Below are positions 9,401 to 17,353 of a stretch of DNA of 64,000 nucleotides, piece after piece. The notes beneath the pieces were generated by a model. It searched no databases, was not told the DNA's origin, and worked only from the letters and a program-made list of their open reading frames with translations. Each line of letters begins with the position of its first letter. Positions within the stretch are counted from its first letter, which is position 1. The DNA is from Balneola vulgaris DSM 17893 (GTDB lineage Bacteria > Bacteroidota > Rhodothermia > Balneolales > Balneolaceae), in the NCBI RefSeq assembly GCF_000375465.1, contig NZ_AQXH01000001.1:62130-126129 (forward strand). The letters are read 5' to 3'. A program made the translations under genes and the position numbers.

Positions 9401-10357
9401 CTATGGAGTCATCAATTCCTGAATGACTTCTTTTGTTACCCGCTCGATATAGCTATTAATTTTCCAGTGCCCAGGACTCCATCCCTTTAAAAACCGATGG
9501 AAGTCGGCCCAAGCTACTTTATATAGTGAGCGCCATTCTTCTTCTAGGGCGTCATTTTTCGTTCCTAAGGCTTGATGTAGATAATTGAAATATGTGGTAA
9601 GGATTTGATCTTCCAACTGTTCACAGTCATCCTCGTGAAGGCAACTCCCAATAAAGTAGGCCACATCTTTCATCCCACAACCACCACCAACGTATTGGAA
9701 GTCAACACCTGCTACTGCTCCCTGTTCAGAAAAACAAAAATTAGCTAGCTTAGCATCACCATGAACAAAAGTTTTGTATATACAGCTATTTAGCTTTTTA
9801 TCAATGAGGTGGGCAGCTTCTTTTAATGGAATGTCGGTTAACGCTTCAAGTTCATTAGGACGAGTATTTAAATGCCAATAGGTTCCAGTATCCCAAAGTC
9901 CAGCAGGTTTCTGATTTAGATAACTGGCATGAAATTGAGCCAACCACTTCAAACAAGCGGAAATTTCATCCCAACTCACATGTGTTTTTCGAAGATGGTA
10001 ACCTGCTTCATTAAGATCTTCGAGAATCATAACCACCTGCCCATCCATGGTTTCTATCGCTAAACAATGGGGTAATCGAGCTGCACTTTCTCTACTGTAA
10101 TGTTGGTACCAATTAGTTTCTACCTCATATGATTTCAACTTTCGATTATGGCCGATATCAGTATTCCAACCACGAGGATGTTGTTTTTTCGATGTTAATT
10201 GAACGTGTTTTACTACTACGCTATTTGATGTGGCACCTTTTAAGCCTACACGAAGAATCTTCCCATAGCCACTCCATAACTCTTGGATTATTTCCTGTTG
10301 AAGGATTGCCTTTGCGCCTGTAGCGTTTAGTATGATAGAGTTTAGTTGTTCGTCCAT
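9401..10357 (-). CDS. aminoglycoside-phosphotransferase/ecdysteroid-kinase-like protein
   Basis: Kinase-fold phosphotransferase of about 318 residues. The catalytic loop HGDAKLANF (Brenner-type HxDxxxxN) and the metal-binding motif [10 protein letters not shown] are both intact, and an upstream [12 protein letters not shown] segment matches the hinge region of APH-like kinases. It resembles the DUF1679/ecdysteroid-kinase-like group; substrate unknown. The frame extends upstream to 10522, but the first 55 codons lie in the tandem repeat array. The ATG at 10357, preceded by a GGAG ribosome-binding site, is the better start. No operon partner is evident. Confidence 0.82.
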   Translation of the reverse strand: MDEQLNSIILNATGAKAILQQEIIQELWSGYGKILRVGLKGATSNSVVVKHVQLTSKKQHPRGWNTDIGHNRKLKSYEVETNWYQHYSRESAARLPHCLAIETMDGQVVMILEDLNEAGYHLRKTHVSWDEISACLKWLAQFHASYLNQKPAGLWDTGTYWHLNTRPNELEALTDIPLKEAAHLIDKKLNSCIYKTFVHGDAKLANFCFSEQGAVAGVDFQYVGGGCGMKDVAYFIGSCLHEDDCEQLEDQILTTYFNYLHQALGTKNDALEEEWRSLYKVAWADFHRFLKGWSPGHWKINSYIERVTKEVIQELMTP

Positions 10358-10418
10358 AAGCTCCAAAGATAAGGCATAGTAATTAGACTTTGCTAGAGAG
10401 GAATTGGAATATGGCTGG

Positions 10419-11240
10419 TCCATCGGGCGGATGTCCCGTCCGATGGATGGGTGAGGCCTGGAACTGAGTTGTTTGCCAGTGATGAGATAAAATAGCTCGT
10501 CATTCAACCACCCGACGGGCAATCCGTCGGATGGTTAAGAAATGGATGGAGAATTTGGCTAGTCCATCGGGCGGATGCCCCGTCCGATGGATGGTTGAGG
10601 GCTGGAACTGAGTTGTTTGCCAGTGTTGAGATAAAATAGCTGGTCATTCAACCACCCGACGGGCAATCCGTCGGATGGTCAACAAAGGGATGGAGAAAAT
10701 GGCGAGTTCATCGGGCGGAGCCCCGTCCGATGGATGGTTGAGGGCGAGATCCGTGATGTTCGCCAGTGTTGAGATAAAATAGCTCGTTATTCAACCACCC
10801 GACGGGCAATCCGTCGGATGGTTAAGAAAGGGATGAAGAATATGGCAAGTCCATCGGGCGGATATTCCGACCGATGGATGGGAGAGGGCTAGATCCGTGA
10901 TGTTCGCCAGTGTTGAGATAAAATAGCTGGTCATTCAACCACCCGACGAGCAATCCGTCGGATTGTTAACAAAGGGATGAAGAATATGGCTATTCCATCG
11001 GGCGGATGCCCCGTCCGATGGATGGGTGAGGCCTGGAACTGAGTTGTTTGCCAGTGATGAGATAAAATAGCTCGTTATTCAACCACCCGACGGGCAATCC
11101 GTCGGATGGTTAGCTAAGGAAGAAGCGGATGCCCCGTCCGATGGATGGGTGAGGGCTAGATCCGTGATGTTCGCCAGTGTTGAGATAAAATAGCTCGTTA
11201 TTCAACCACCTGACGGGCAATCCGTCGGATGGTTTACTTA
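10419..11240. repeat. tandem array of ~144-bp units built from two inverted palindromes (BIME-like)
   Basis: About six head-to-tail units start at 10419, 10563, 10707, 10850, 10994 and (truncated) about 11125; spacing is 143-144 bp for the complete ones. Each unit has hairpin A (arms TCCATCGGGCGG and CCGTCCGATGGA, 5-base loop). A spacer containing GCCAGTGTTGAGATAAAATAGCT follows (given here as two parts, GCCAGTG and GAGATAAAATAGCT). Hairpin B (CCGACGG / CCGTCGG core, loop GCAAT) comes next, then a second spacer. Read on the opposite strand, hairpin B is a diverged copy of hairpin A, so the unit is a pair of inverted REP-like palindromes. Spacer 1 exists in two versions, one with CTGGAACTGAG (units 1, 2, 5) and one with AGATCCGTGATG (units 3, 4, 6). 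No convincing gene is present. Confidence 0.92.
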
Positions 11241-11253
11241 GGAAAGCAGAAGG

Positions 11254-11616
11254 CTAGGATTTGATTTCCCCATCCACCTTATCGAGCATCTCTTTGAGCT
11301 TCTTAGCCTGTTTAGCCATAGTTGTATTGGTTAACCAAATCCCAATTTTTAAGGAGTCGGTTTGGATAACGATACTCGAAAATTTATAACTATCGGCATC
11401 TGGAAAGAAGGGCACTCCATTTAAGAAGGTTGTAAATACTCGCATCCATACCGAAAGTCGGGGAAACCACACTCTATGTAATACTACAGATTGAATTTCT
11501 TGATAGGAGTAAAATCCAGAGTTTAATGCTGTTTCGGTATCATTTAGTTGAAAGCCGTGCTCCAAGAAATGAAATTCGATATTAGGCTTCTTTTTTAACA
11601 GGAGGGAGTTGCTCAT
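11254..11616 (-). CDS. hypothetical protein, 120 aa
   Basis: Small soluble protein without signal peptide. Alternating hydrophobic/polar strands (VVLHRVWFPRLSVWMRVF, about 43-60; SIVIQTDSLKIGIWL, about 81-95) are followed by a C-terminal amphipathic helix rich in lysine. The strand-then-helix shape recalls PH-like domains, but I recognise no family signature. The stop is only 14 bp from the end of the tandem repeat array. It lies alone, with 195 bp to the next gene, in which I see no clear signal. Confidence 0.55.
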   Translation of the reverse strand: MSNSLLLKKKPNIEFHFLEHGFQLNDTETALNSGFYSYQEIQSVVLHRVWFPRLSVWMRVFTTFLNGVPFFPDADSYKFSSIVIQTDSLKIGIWLTNTTMAKQAKKLKEMLDKVDGEIKS

Positions 11617-11811
11617 GAGAAATAGCGTTGTTACTTGTACAAATTAGATAGTTAATCGTGGTGCAATAAACAAACGGTTGGTTCTAGGCGGGCATATATC
11701 TGGATAGGTACAAACCTTGTAATTTGAGGATTACAACGAGGTGAAGTAACTGTCTCCTAATAATTTAAGCCGATGACAATATGAAATGAATCAGCCTCGA
11801 GCGTTCAAATT

Positions 11812-12261
11812 TTATTTAGACTCAACATGTGCTTTGATGTCTTCTAGGTCTTTGAGGAGTGCTTTGTCCATAGATTTCATAATCATAGAACTCATTAATT
11901 TCGACATCACTTTAGCAAAAAAGGAAATAGCTTCTCCTGCAAAACTCATCGTTAATCTAGTTTGATCGCCTTCTTCCTGAATGGATAGTCGCGAGGTATA
12001 AATAGAACCATGGCTTTCAGCACGGGCTTGGTAAAATTCATTTTCAGCAAATGCCGTAATCCACATAGTTTCGGTAGATTCCTTTCCGAACATCACACGC
12101 GTTTCTTTCCACTTGAAGCCAAGTAGAGTGTCTTCAGGATTGTGTAATATTTCTAGGCTTTCGATGGCTTCAATATAATTTTGACAGTTTTCGAAGTCGG
12201 TAATAGCTTCCCAAACATCTTCTTTTGGCTTATTAATTAGAATCGATACTGAGGTCTCCAT
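11812..12261 (-). CDS. SRPBCC-family (START/polyketide-cyclase-like) protein
   Basis: 149 residues from the ATG at 12261, which has GGAG nine bases upstream. A longer frame to 12297 would add 12 poorly conserved residues. The start METSVSILINKPKEDVWEAI and the following DFENCQNYIEAIESLEIL (about 20-37) fit the beta-alpha-alpha opening of SRPBCC proteins. Central beta strands and a long C-terminal helix (about 115-147) follow. These proteins bind hydrophobic ligands; nothing in the context reveals which. Confidence 0.8.
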   Translation of the reverse strand: METSVSILINKPKEDVWEAITDFENCQNYIEAIESLEILHNPEDTLLGFKWKETRVMFGKESTETMWITAFAENEFYQARAESHGSIYTSRLSIQEEGDQTRLTMSFAGEAISFFAKVMSKLMSSMIMKSMDKALLKDLEDIKAHVESK

Positions 12262-12364
12262 AGTGATACTCCATTTTTGAAAGCCAATTAACAGCATTTA
12301 GGAAGCATTTACAACTACTAAGATTTAACGAGGGTGTGATGGTAATTGCTCGAATTTCAGGCAT

Positions 12365-12395
12365 AAAAAAACCCTGCTTAAATGAATAAGCAGGG
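12365..12395 (-). terminator. intrinsic terminator after the DJ-1/PfpI gene
   Basis: On the minus strand, arms CCCTGCTTA and TAAGCAGGG around a short loop are followed by seven T residues. It lies 22 bp beyond the stop of the leftward gene at 12417. Confidence 0.9.
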
Positions 12396-12416
12396 CTTAA
12401 TTTAGGTAATTAACTA

Positions 12417-12980
12417 TTAGGTGGTTTGTTCATCGTGAACACCTTCACGTAGCTCTTCGAGCATCTTATCGTTAAAAGCAGGTAAGTCTTCAGGACTGCG
12501 ACTAGTTGTAAGCCCTGCGTCTACTACTACTTCTTGGTTGAGCCAGCGAGCACCTGCATTTTCAATATCGGTTTTAATGGATGGATAAGAGGTGATCGTT
12601 CTACCTTCAAGTACACCTGCTTCAATGAGTATTTGGGGACCGTGGCAAATTGCGGCTACGGGTTTACCAGCGTCAAAGAATGCGCGTATAAAATTTAAGG
12701 CGTCTTCATTCATACGAAGTTGGTCGGGGTTTATAACTCCACCAGGTAGTAGTAATGAATCAAACTCTTCGGCTTTAGCATTTTCAAGCTTCACATCTAC
12801 TTCAAATTCTCCACCCCATTTATCTGAATCCCAGCTACGGATAGTCTCGGCTGATGGCGCCACTAAAAATGTTTTTACACCGGCATTATCGAGTGCTTCT
12901 CTTGGATTGGTAAGTTCAATTTCTTCGAAACCGTTGGTAGCTAAAATGGCAACAGTTTTATTACTTAAGTCGGTATTCAT
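12417..12980 (-). CDS. DJ-1/PfpI-family class I glutamine amidotransferase-like protein
   Basis: 187 residues with the DJ-1/PfpI fold. The nucleophile elbow AAICHGPQ has Cys112-His113. An acidic partner lies in NGFEEIEL (Glu19/20), and LLLPGGVINPDQLR precedes the elbow. Length and motifs match PfpI/YhbO-type proteins, reported as intracellular proteases or glycation-repair (deglycase) enzymes; the biochemical role of this subgroup is debated. It is a single gene ended by the terminator at 12365-12395. Confidence 0.9.
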   Translation of the reverse strand: MNTDLSNKTVAILATNGFEEIELTNPREALDNAGVKTFLVAPSAETIRSWDSDKWGGEFEVDVKLENAKAEEFDSLLLPGGVINPDQLRMNEDALNFIRAFFDAGKPVAAICHGPQILIEAGVLEGRTITSYPSIKTDIENAGARWLNQEVVVDAGLTTSRSPEDLPAFNDKMLEELREGVHDEQTT

Positions 12981-13065
12981 CTTATTTAATCTCTTGAATT
13001 AATAGTTTGTAATTACACTATTTATAAGAGATGATTGGGGGCTTAGTTCCGACTTCTAAGAGATA

Positions 13066-13101
13066 AATAAAAAAAGCGAAGGAGGGAAGTCCTTCGCTTT
13101 T
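13066..13101 (-). terminator. intrinsic terminator after lon
   Basis: Perfect 12-base arms (AAAAGCGAAGGA / TCCTTCGCTTTT) around a 6-base loop. On the minus strand a run of seven T follows, just after the Lon stop codon. Confidence 0.92.
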
Positions 13102-13106
13102 CTAAG

Positions 13107-15632
13107 TTACTTGTTCACGGTGACTTGTGAACTTCCAGCTCCATTTCCAGAAACTGTATTTTTATAAGCATCGCTTACTTTAAAGTATTCAGTAGGGTCG
13201 TTCATCGTCTCTTTCTCGAGCATCAGATCGAGCACTCCATCCATACGTTCTAGGTAATTTACTTTAAGATCACCGATTACATCTTGTTCGATTTCAGCGA
13301 CGTCTTTCTCATTCTTTTTCGGTAACAATACCTGCGTGATACCTGCACGTTTTGCAGCCAATACTTTCTCTTTTATACCACCAACAGGAAGTACTAAACC
13401 ACGTAGGGTAATTTCACCCGTAAGGGCTATTGTACCTTTAACCTTACGCTGTGTAAAGATTGAAGCAATAGCCGACATGAGTGAAACACCGGCTGATGGT
13501 CCATCTTTGGGTACAGCACCTGCAGGAACGTGAATATGTAGGTCCCAATACTTAAAGGCTTCCTCTGGAATTCCTATAGTTTCGGAATGAGCTTTGAGGT
13601 ATGAAACAGCAAGCATGGCCGACTCTTTCATAACATCGCCAAGCTGACCTGTGATATTCAGTTTGCCAGAACCTTTTGAAACACTAGCCTCTATAAAGAG
13701 GATATCACCGCCGTATGGGGTCCAAGCTAGGCCTGTTGCCACACCAGGAACGGTTGTGCGTTCAGCAGCATCACTAAAAAACTTCTGTTTTCCTAGAAAC
13801 TCTTCAATGTCGTCTACTTTCACATCAAAATTTTCGATTTCGCCAGCGGCAACTTTTGCAGCTACCCCACGGCTAACACCTGCTACTTGGCGTTCAAGGT
13901 TACGTACGCCCGATTCACGAGTATACTGGTCGATGATGCGTTCAATGGCATCGTCGTGGAAGCTAATTTGTTCTTCCTTCAAGCCATTTTCTTTTACCTG
14001 CTTTGGAATCAGATATTTTTTAGCAATCTGAGTTTTTTCCTCCAATGTGTACCCACTGATATCAATGATTTCCATTCGATCGCGTAGTGGGGCAGGGATA
14101 GTATCTAAACTGTTCGCTGTTGCGATAAAGAGTACTTTTGAAAGATCGTACTCGAGTTCGAGGTAATTGTCGCTGAAGGTATCGTTCTGCTCTGGATCTA
14201 AAACCTCAAGTAGGGCAGAGGTAGGGTCGCCGCGGTAGTCGGCACCAACCTTATCAATTTCATCGAGCATGATAACAGGGTTACCTTTTCCGGCTTTCTT
14301 CATAGAACGGATAATGCGACCTGGAAGGGCTCCTATATAAGTTCTTCTATGACCTCTGATCTCAGCCTCATCACGGATTCCACCTAAGCTGAAGCGCTCA
14401 AATTCACGATTTAAAGCACGAGCAATCGACTTACCTAACGATGTTTTACCAACACCCGGAGGGCCGTAAAAACAAAGGATAGGAGCCTTCATGTCTTGCT
14501 TTAACTTAAGAACGGCTAAGTATTCGATGATACGCTTCTTAACTTTTTCTAAGCCGTAATGGTCTTCATCTAAAACTTCCTTAGCGTATTTTAGGTCGAG
14601 TTTGTCTTCTGAATATTCATTCCAAGGAAGATCTAAAATCCATTCTAGATAGCTGTGTATGATTCCATAATTCGGAGATGAATTTGGCGTCATTTCAAGT
14701 CTACGAAGTTCCTTTTCTGCTTCTGTTTTAGCGTGCTCTGGAAGATCTTTGGTTTTTAGTTTCTCGCGCAGTTTTTCAATTTCTTGGTGTTCTGCATCTT
14801 CGCCAAGTTCTTCTTGAATGGCCTTCATCTGTTGGCGTAAGTAGAACTCACGCTGTTGGTCATCGATATCCGATTTCACTTTAGTTCGGATTTTTTCGCT
14901 CATGTCCAACACTTGAACTTCTTGCTCCAGAAACTCCATCACCCTCTTTAGGTTTTCAGAGAAGTTTTGGATTTCGAGCAATTCTTGCTTCTTATTGATA
15001 CCAACATTTAAGTTAGATGAAATGAAATTCAATAGAAACGATGGACTATTGATGTTGTTCACCGCTATGGTCGCCTCTGTTGGAATGTTTGGCGACAGGT
15101 TTATAATTCGAGTTGCGGTCTCCTTGATATTGCGAATGGATGCATCTAATTCAACGCCTTGGATATCCATTTCTTTAGGATAGCTTTTCACCTTGGCTTT
15201 GAAATAAGGATCACTTTGTGTGAATTCTTCTACTTCGAACGCTGACTTTCCTTGAATGACGATGCTCTTGCTACCATCAGGCATTTTAATCAGCTTGATG
15301 ATACGAGCCATAGTACCTACGGTATGTAAATCAGATGCTTCGGGTTCTTCAACATCTTCATCTTTTTGGGTAACAACACCGATTATCTTATCACCGGCAT
15401 AGGCTTCTTTTACGAGTGCTAATGAGCGATCTCTACCTACAGTAATAGGAACAACAACACCTGGAAATAACACGGTGTTTTTTAGAGGTAGAATAGGAAG
15501 CGACTCAGGGATTACAGATTCCGTGAGTTCACGCTCTTCCTCTTCAGACATCAGTGGAATAGCTTGTTCAAAATCATCAAACCCATGATCTGATTCGTCT
15601 AAGCGTTCAAAAATATTAAATCGGTCTTTCAT
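13107..15632 (-). CDS. lon: ATP-dependent protease La (Lon)
   Basis: 841-residue cytoplasmic AAA+ protease. It shows the N-terminal LonN substrate domain (about 45-245), a coiled-coil linker, and an AAA+ module with Walker A GPPGVGKTS (about 390) and Walker B VIMLDEIDK. The C-terminal serine-lysine peptidase domain has Ser713 in PKDGPSAG and Lys756 in GGIKEK, the normal 43-residue spacing. Length is typical. A poorly conserved C-terminal tail of about 35 residues follows the peptidase. It is a single gene with its own terminator. No heat-shock operator could be identified upstream. Confidence 0.98.
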   Translation of the reverse strand: MKDRFNIFERLDESDHGFDDFEQAIPLMSEEEERELTESVIPESLPILPLKNTVLFPGVVVPITVGRDRSLALVKEAYAGDKIIGVVTQKDEDVEEPEASDLHTVGTMARIIKLIKMPDGSKSIVIQGKSAFEVEEFTQSDPYFKAKVKSYPKEMDIQGVELDASIRNIKETATRIINLSPNIPTEATIAVNNINSPSFLLNFISSNLNVGINKKQELLEIQNFSENLKRVMEFLEQEVQVLDMSEKIRTKVKSDIDDQQREFYLRQQMKAIQEELGEDAEHQEIEKLREKLKTKDLPEHAKTEAEKELRRLEMTPNSSPNYGIIHSYLEWILDLPWNEYSEDKLDLKYAKEVLDEDHYGLEKVKKRIIEYLAVLKLKQDMKAPILCFYGPPGVGKTSLGKSIARALNREFERFSLGGIRDEAEIRGHRRTYIGALPGRIIRSMKKAGKGNPVIMLDEIDKVGADYRGDPTSALLEVLDPEQNDTFSDNYLELEYDLSKVLFIATANSLDTIPAPLRDRMEIIDISGYTLEEKTQIAKKYLIPKQVKENGLKEEQISFHDDAIERIIDQYTRESGVRNLERQVAGVSRGVAAKVAAGEIENFDVKVDDIEEFLGKQKFFSDAAERTTVPGVATGLAWTPYGGDILFIEASVSKGSGKLNITGQLGDVMKESAMLAVSYLKAHSETIGIPEEAFKYWDLHIHVPAGAVPKDGPSAGVSLMSAIASIFTQRKVKGTIALTGEITLRGLVLPVGGIKEKVLAAKRAGITQVLLPKKNEKDVAEIEQDVIGDLKVNYLERMDGVLDLMLEKETMNDPTEYFKVSDAYKNTVSGNGAGSSQVTVNK

Positions 15633-15771
15633 AAAAGGGATTATCTCAAAATTTCTTTATTGGTATGCACATGGCAAATACAGAGCCAAACTATAGGCAA
15701 ACACAAACCGTCATAGTTTTATGGAGAATGTCAGGCTGGTCGGGCAAACTGTCAGTTTAACTTCTCTAACT

Positions 15772-17322
15772 CTATAAATGAAACTGTAAAGCCGCTACGC
15801 CAATTCCCGAGGTATAAGTGCCATTCGTAAAAGCTCTCGCTGATACGCCCGCGGATAATGACAAGTCCCACTTCTTAGTTTCAATGGCTGTACCCACATT
15901 AAATGAGCCCGGGAGTCCTGGAATTATTTGTATTCCACCTCGAAGAGGTAAGAACTTAATGGGACGTAACTCCATACCTACTGAAGTTACTAATTTTGTT
16001 GTATTAAATGCATTATTTGATAAGCCTACACTGAAATCGCCCATCATTTTAATGCGATTTAATTCCAACATGATGCCGGTATTTACAGCCGTAGGTAACA
16101 TCGTTGAAAAATATTCTTCTGAATAATCAAAGGTATTGAAGGGATTAGTGTTGCTTTGATTCACTAAGTAGTTTAAGTATTGGCCTGGAGCCCCAACAAA
16201 CATTTCAGTGGCTTCATCGGTTGCATAATGTGAACTTGATGAACCTGAACTTGGACTTGTAGTAATAGTGGTATTTTGGCTTTGCTCATCGTATACAATG
16301 CCTTGTTTGTTGTATTTCACAAATCCGATGTCGGTAATTGAAAATGAAACACGAAGTGATTTTCGCGTCTGTTCAACTCGATCATTTAAAGTAGAGAAAT
16401 CACTTCCGAAGGTAAGTAAATAAGTAAAGCCTACATCTAGCCCTACACCATAGCCATATACATTTTGAATCTCATTCTTAAGTGAAGGTAAAAGATTTGT
16501 AGTAGCGTTATCAGCAGGTTCACCTTCCAAATATGCCTTAGTTACGTCTGAGATACTGCCTACCGCTCTACATGAAAATGTCTGGGAGCGATTTACATCA
16601 TCTGAAGTAGCCGCTTTGTTGTAAGTGTTTTTCCACTCAGCATTTTGATAGGCACCAGCTATGATAAATTTGGGGGCAATACCAATCATAAAACGATCTA
16701 GGCGCGAACTGAGGCCGTTAAAAAGAGGAAGTGTTTCAGCATAGCCAAAGGAAATCTCGTGGAGGATCTGATAGTCGTGATTCAACGATTGATTCCACAT
16801 AGATACATTATCGCGGACAACAGGTTGGCTTGTATACCAATTTCTTCCGGTGCCTATGGTTGAACCCACTCTACTTCGCATTGCGATAGAGTATGCTTTA
16901 TCACTACGCTTCCAGCTTAGGCCAAAAAGTGTAGACTGCATATTGGCTTGATGAACCGATAGAAGGCGCTCTCTTTTGTAATGATCTTCTATGATATCAC
17001 GCTTTTCAGTCATGCTAACATCATAGCTGCCTTCGTCATAATTCTCGAAATAGAGCCGGTAGTTATCGAGTTGGTTAAATAAGTTTTCGTGATTCCGAAC
17101 AGCGTTGAAGGAGGTGGTAGTAGAGAATAATCCAATGTCGATAGATCTCTTGCGATCTTTTATCAACAGGTTTGCAGGATTAATGAAATTGGCATTGTAA
17201 TCGGTGATATAGGTCACACCGCCGCCACCCAAAGCCATATTCTGAGGTGTAACTACAGGCTGTGCTATAGTTGCACACCATGCTAGTGTGCTAAGTAAGA
17301 GCGTAAATAACAATGTCCTCAT
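15772..17322 (-). CDS. DUF5723-like secreted beta-rich (outer membrane) protein
   Basis: 516 residues with a signal peptide (MRTLLFTLLLSTLAWCATIA-Q). The start of the mature protein, MALGGGGVTYITDYNANFINPANL (in parts: MALGGGG, NANFINPANL), is the typical opening of PorV/DUF5723-type FadL-like barrels in Bacteroidota, where early NPAN motifs are common. Numerous amphipathic strands and a C-terminus ending in aromatic/hydrophobic LQFHL fit an outer-membrane barrel. It sits between lon and the helicase gene, with 31 bp to the helicase stop, and may be co-transcribed with it. Role unknown. Confidence 0.72.
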   Translation of the reverse strand: MRTLLFTLLLSTLAWCATIAQPVVTPQNMALGGGGVTYITDYNANFINPANLLIKDRKRSIDIGLFSTTTSFNAVRNHENLFNQLDNYRLYFENYDEGSYDVSMTEKRDIIEDHYKRERLLSVHQANMQSTLFGLSWKRSDKAYSIAMRSRVGSTIGTGRNWYTSQPVVRDNVSMWNQSLNHDYQILHEISFGYAETLPLFNGLSSRLDRFMIGIAPKFIIAGAYQNAEWKNTYNKAATSDDVNRSQTFSCRAVGSISDVTKAYLEGEPADNATTNLLPSLKNEIQNVYGYGVGLDVGFTYLLTFGSDFSTLNDRVEQTRKSLRVSFSITDIGFVKYNKQGIVYDEQSQNTTITTSPSSGSSSSHYATDEATEMFVGAPGQYLNYLVNQSNTNPFNTFDYSEEYFSTMLPTAVNTGIMLELNRIKMMGDFSVGLSNNAFNTTKLVTSVGMELRPIKFLPLRGGIQIIPGLPGSFNVGTAIETKKWDLSLSAGVSARAFTNGTYTSGIGVAALQFHL

Positions 17323-17353
17323 AAATCGAATGCCGTCTGTCTGTAAAACTGTA

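Noticed and set aside
10358-10522. Extended N-terminus of the kinase-like gene
   Set aside because: The extra 55 residues are encoded by the tandem repeat array and the internal ATG at 10357 has a good GGAG site.
10419-11240. Possible CRISPR array
   Set aside because: Units are 144 bp, the spacers are shared between units, and repeats are palindrome pairs, not 25-40-bp repeats with unique spacers. No cas genes are present.
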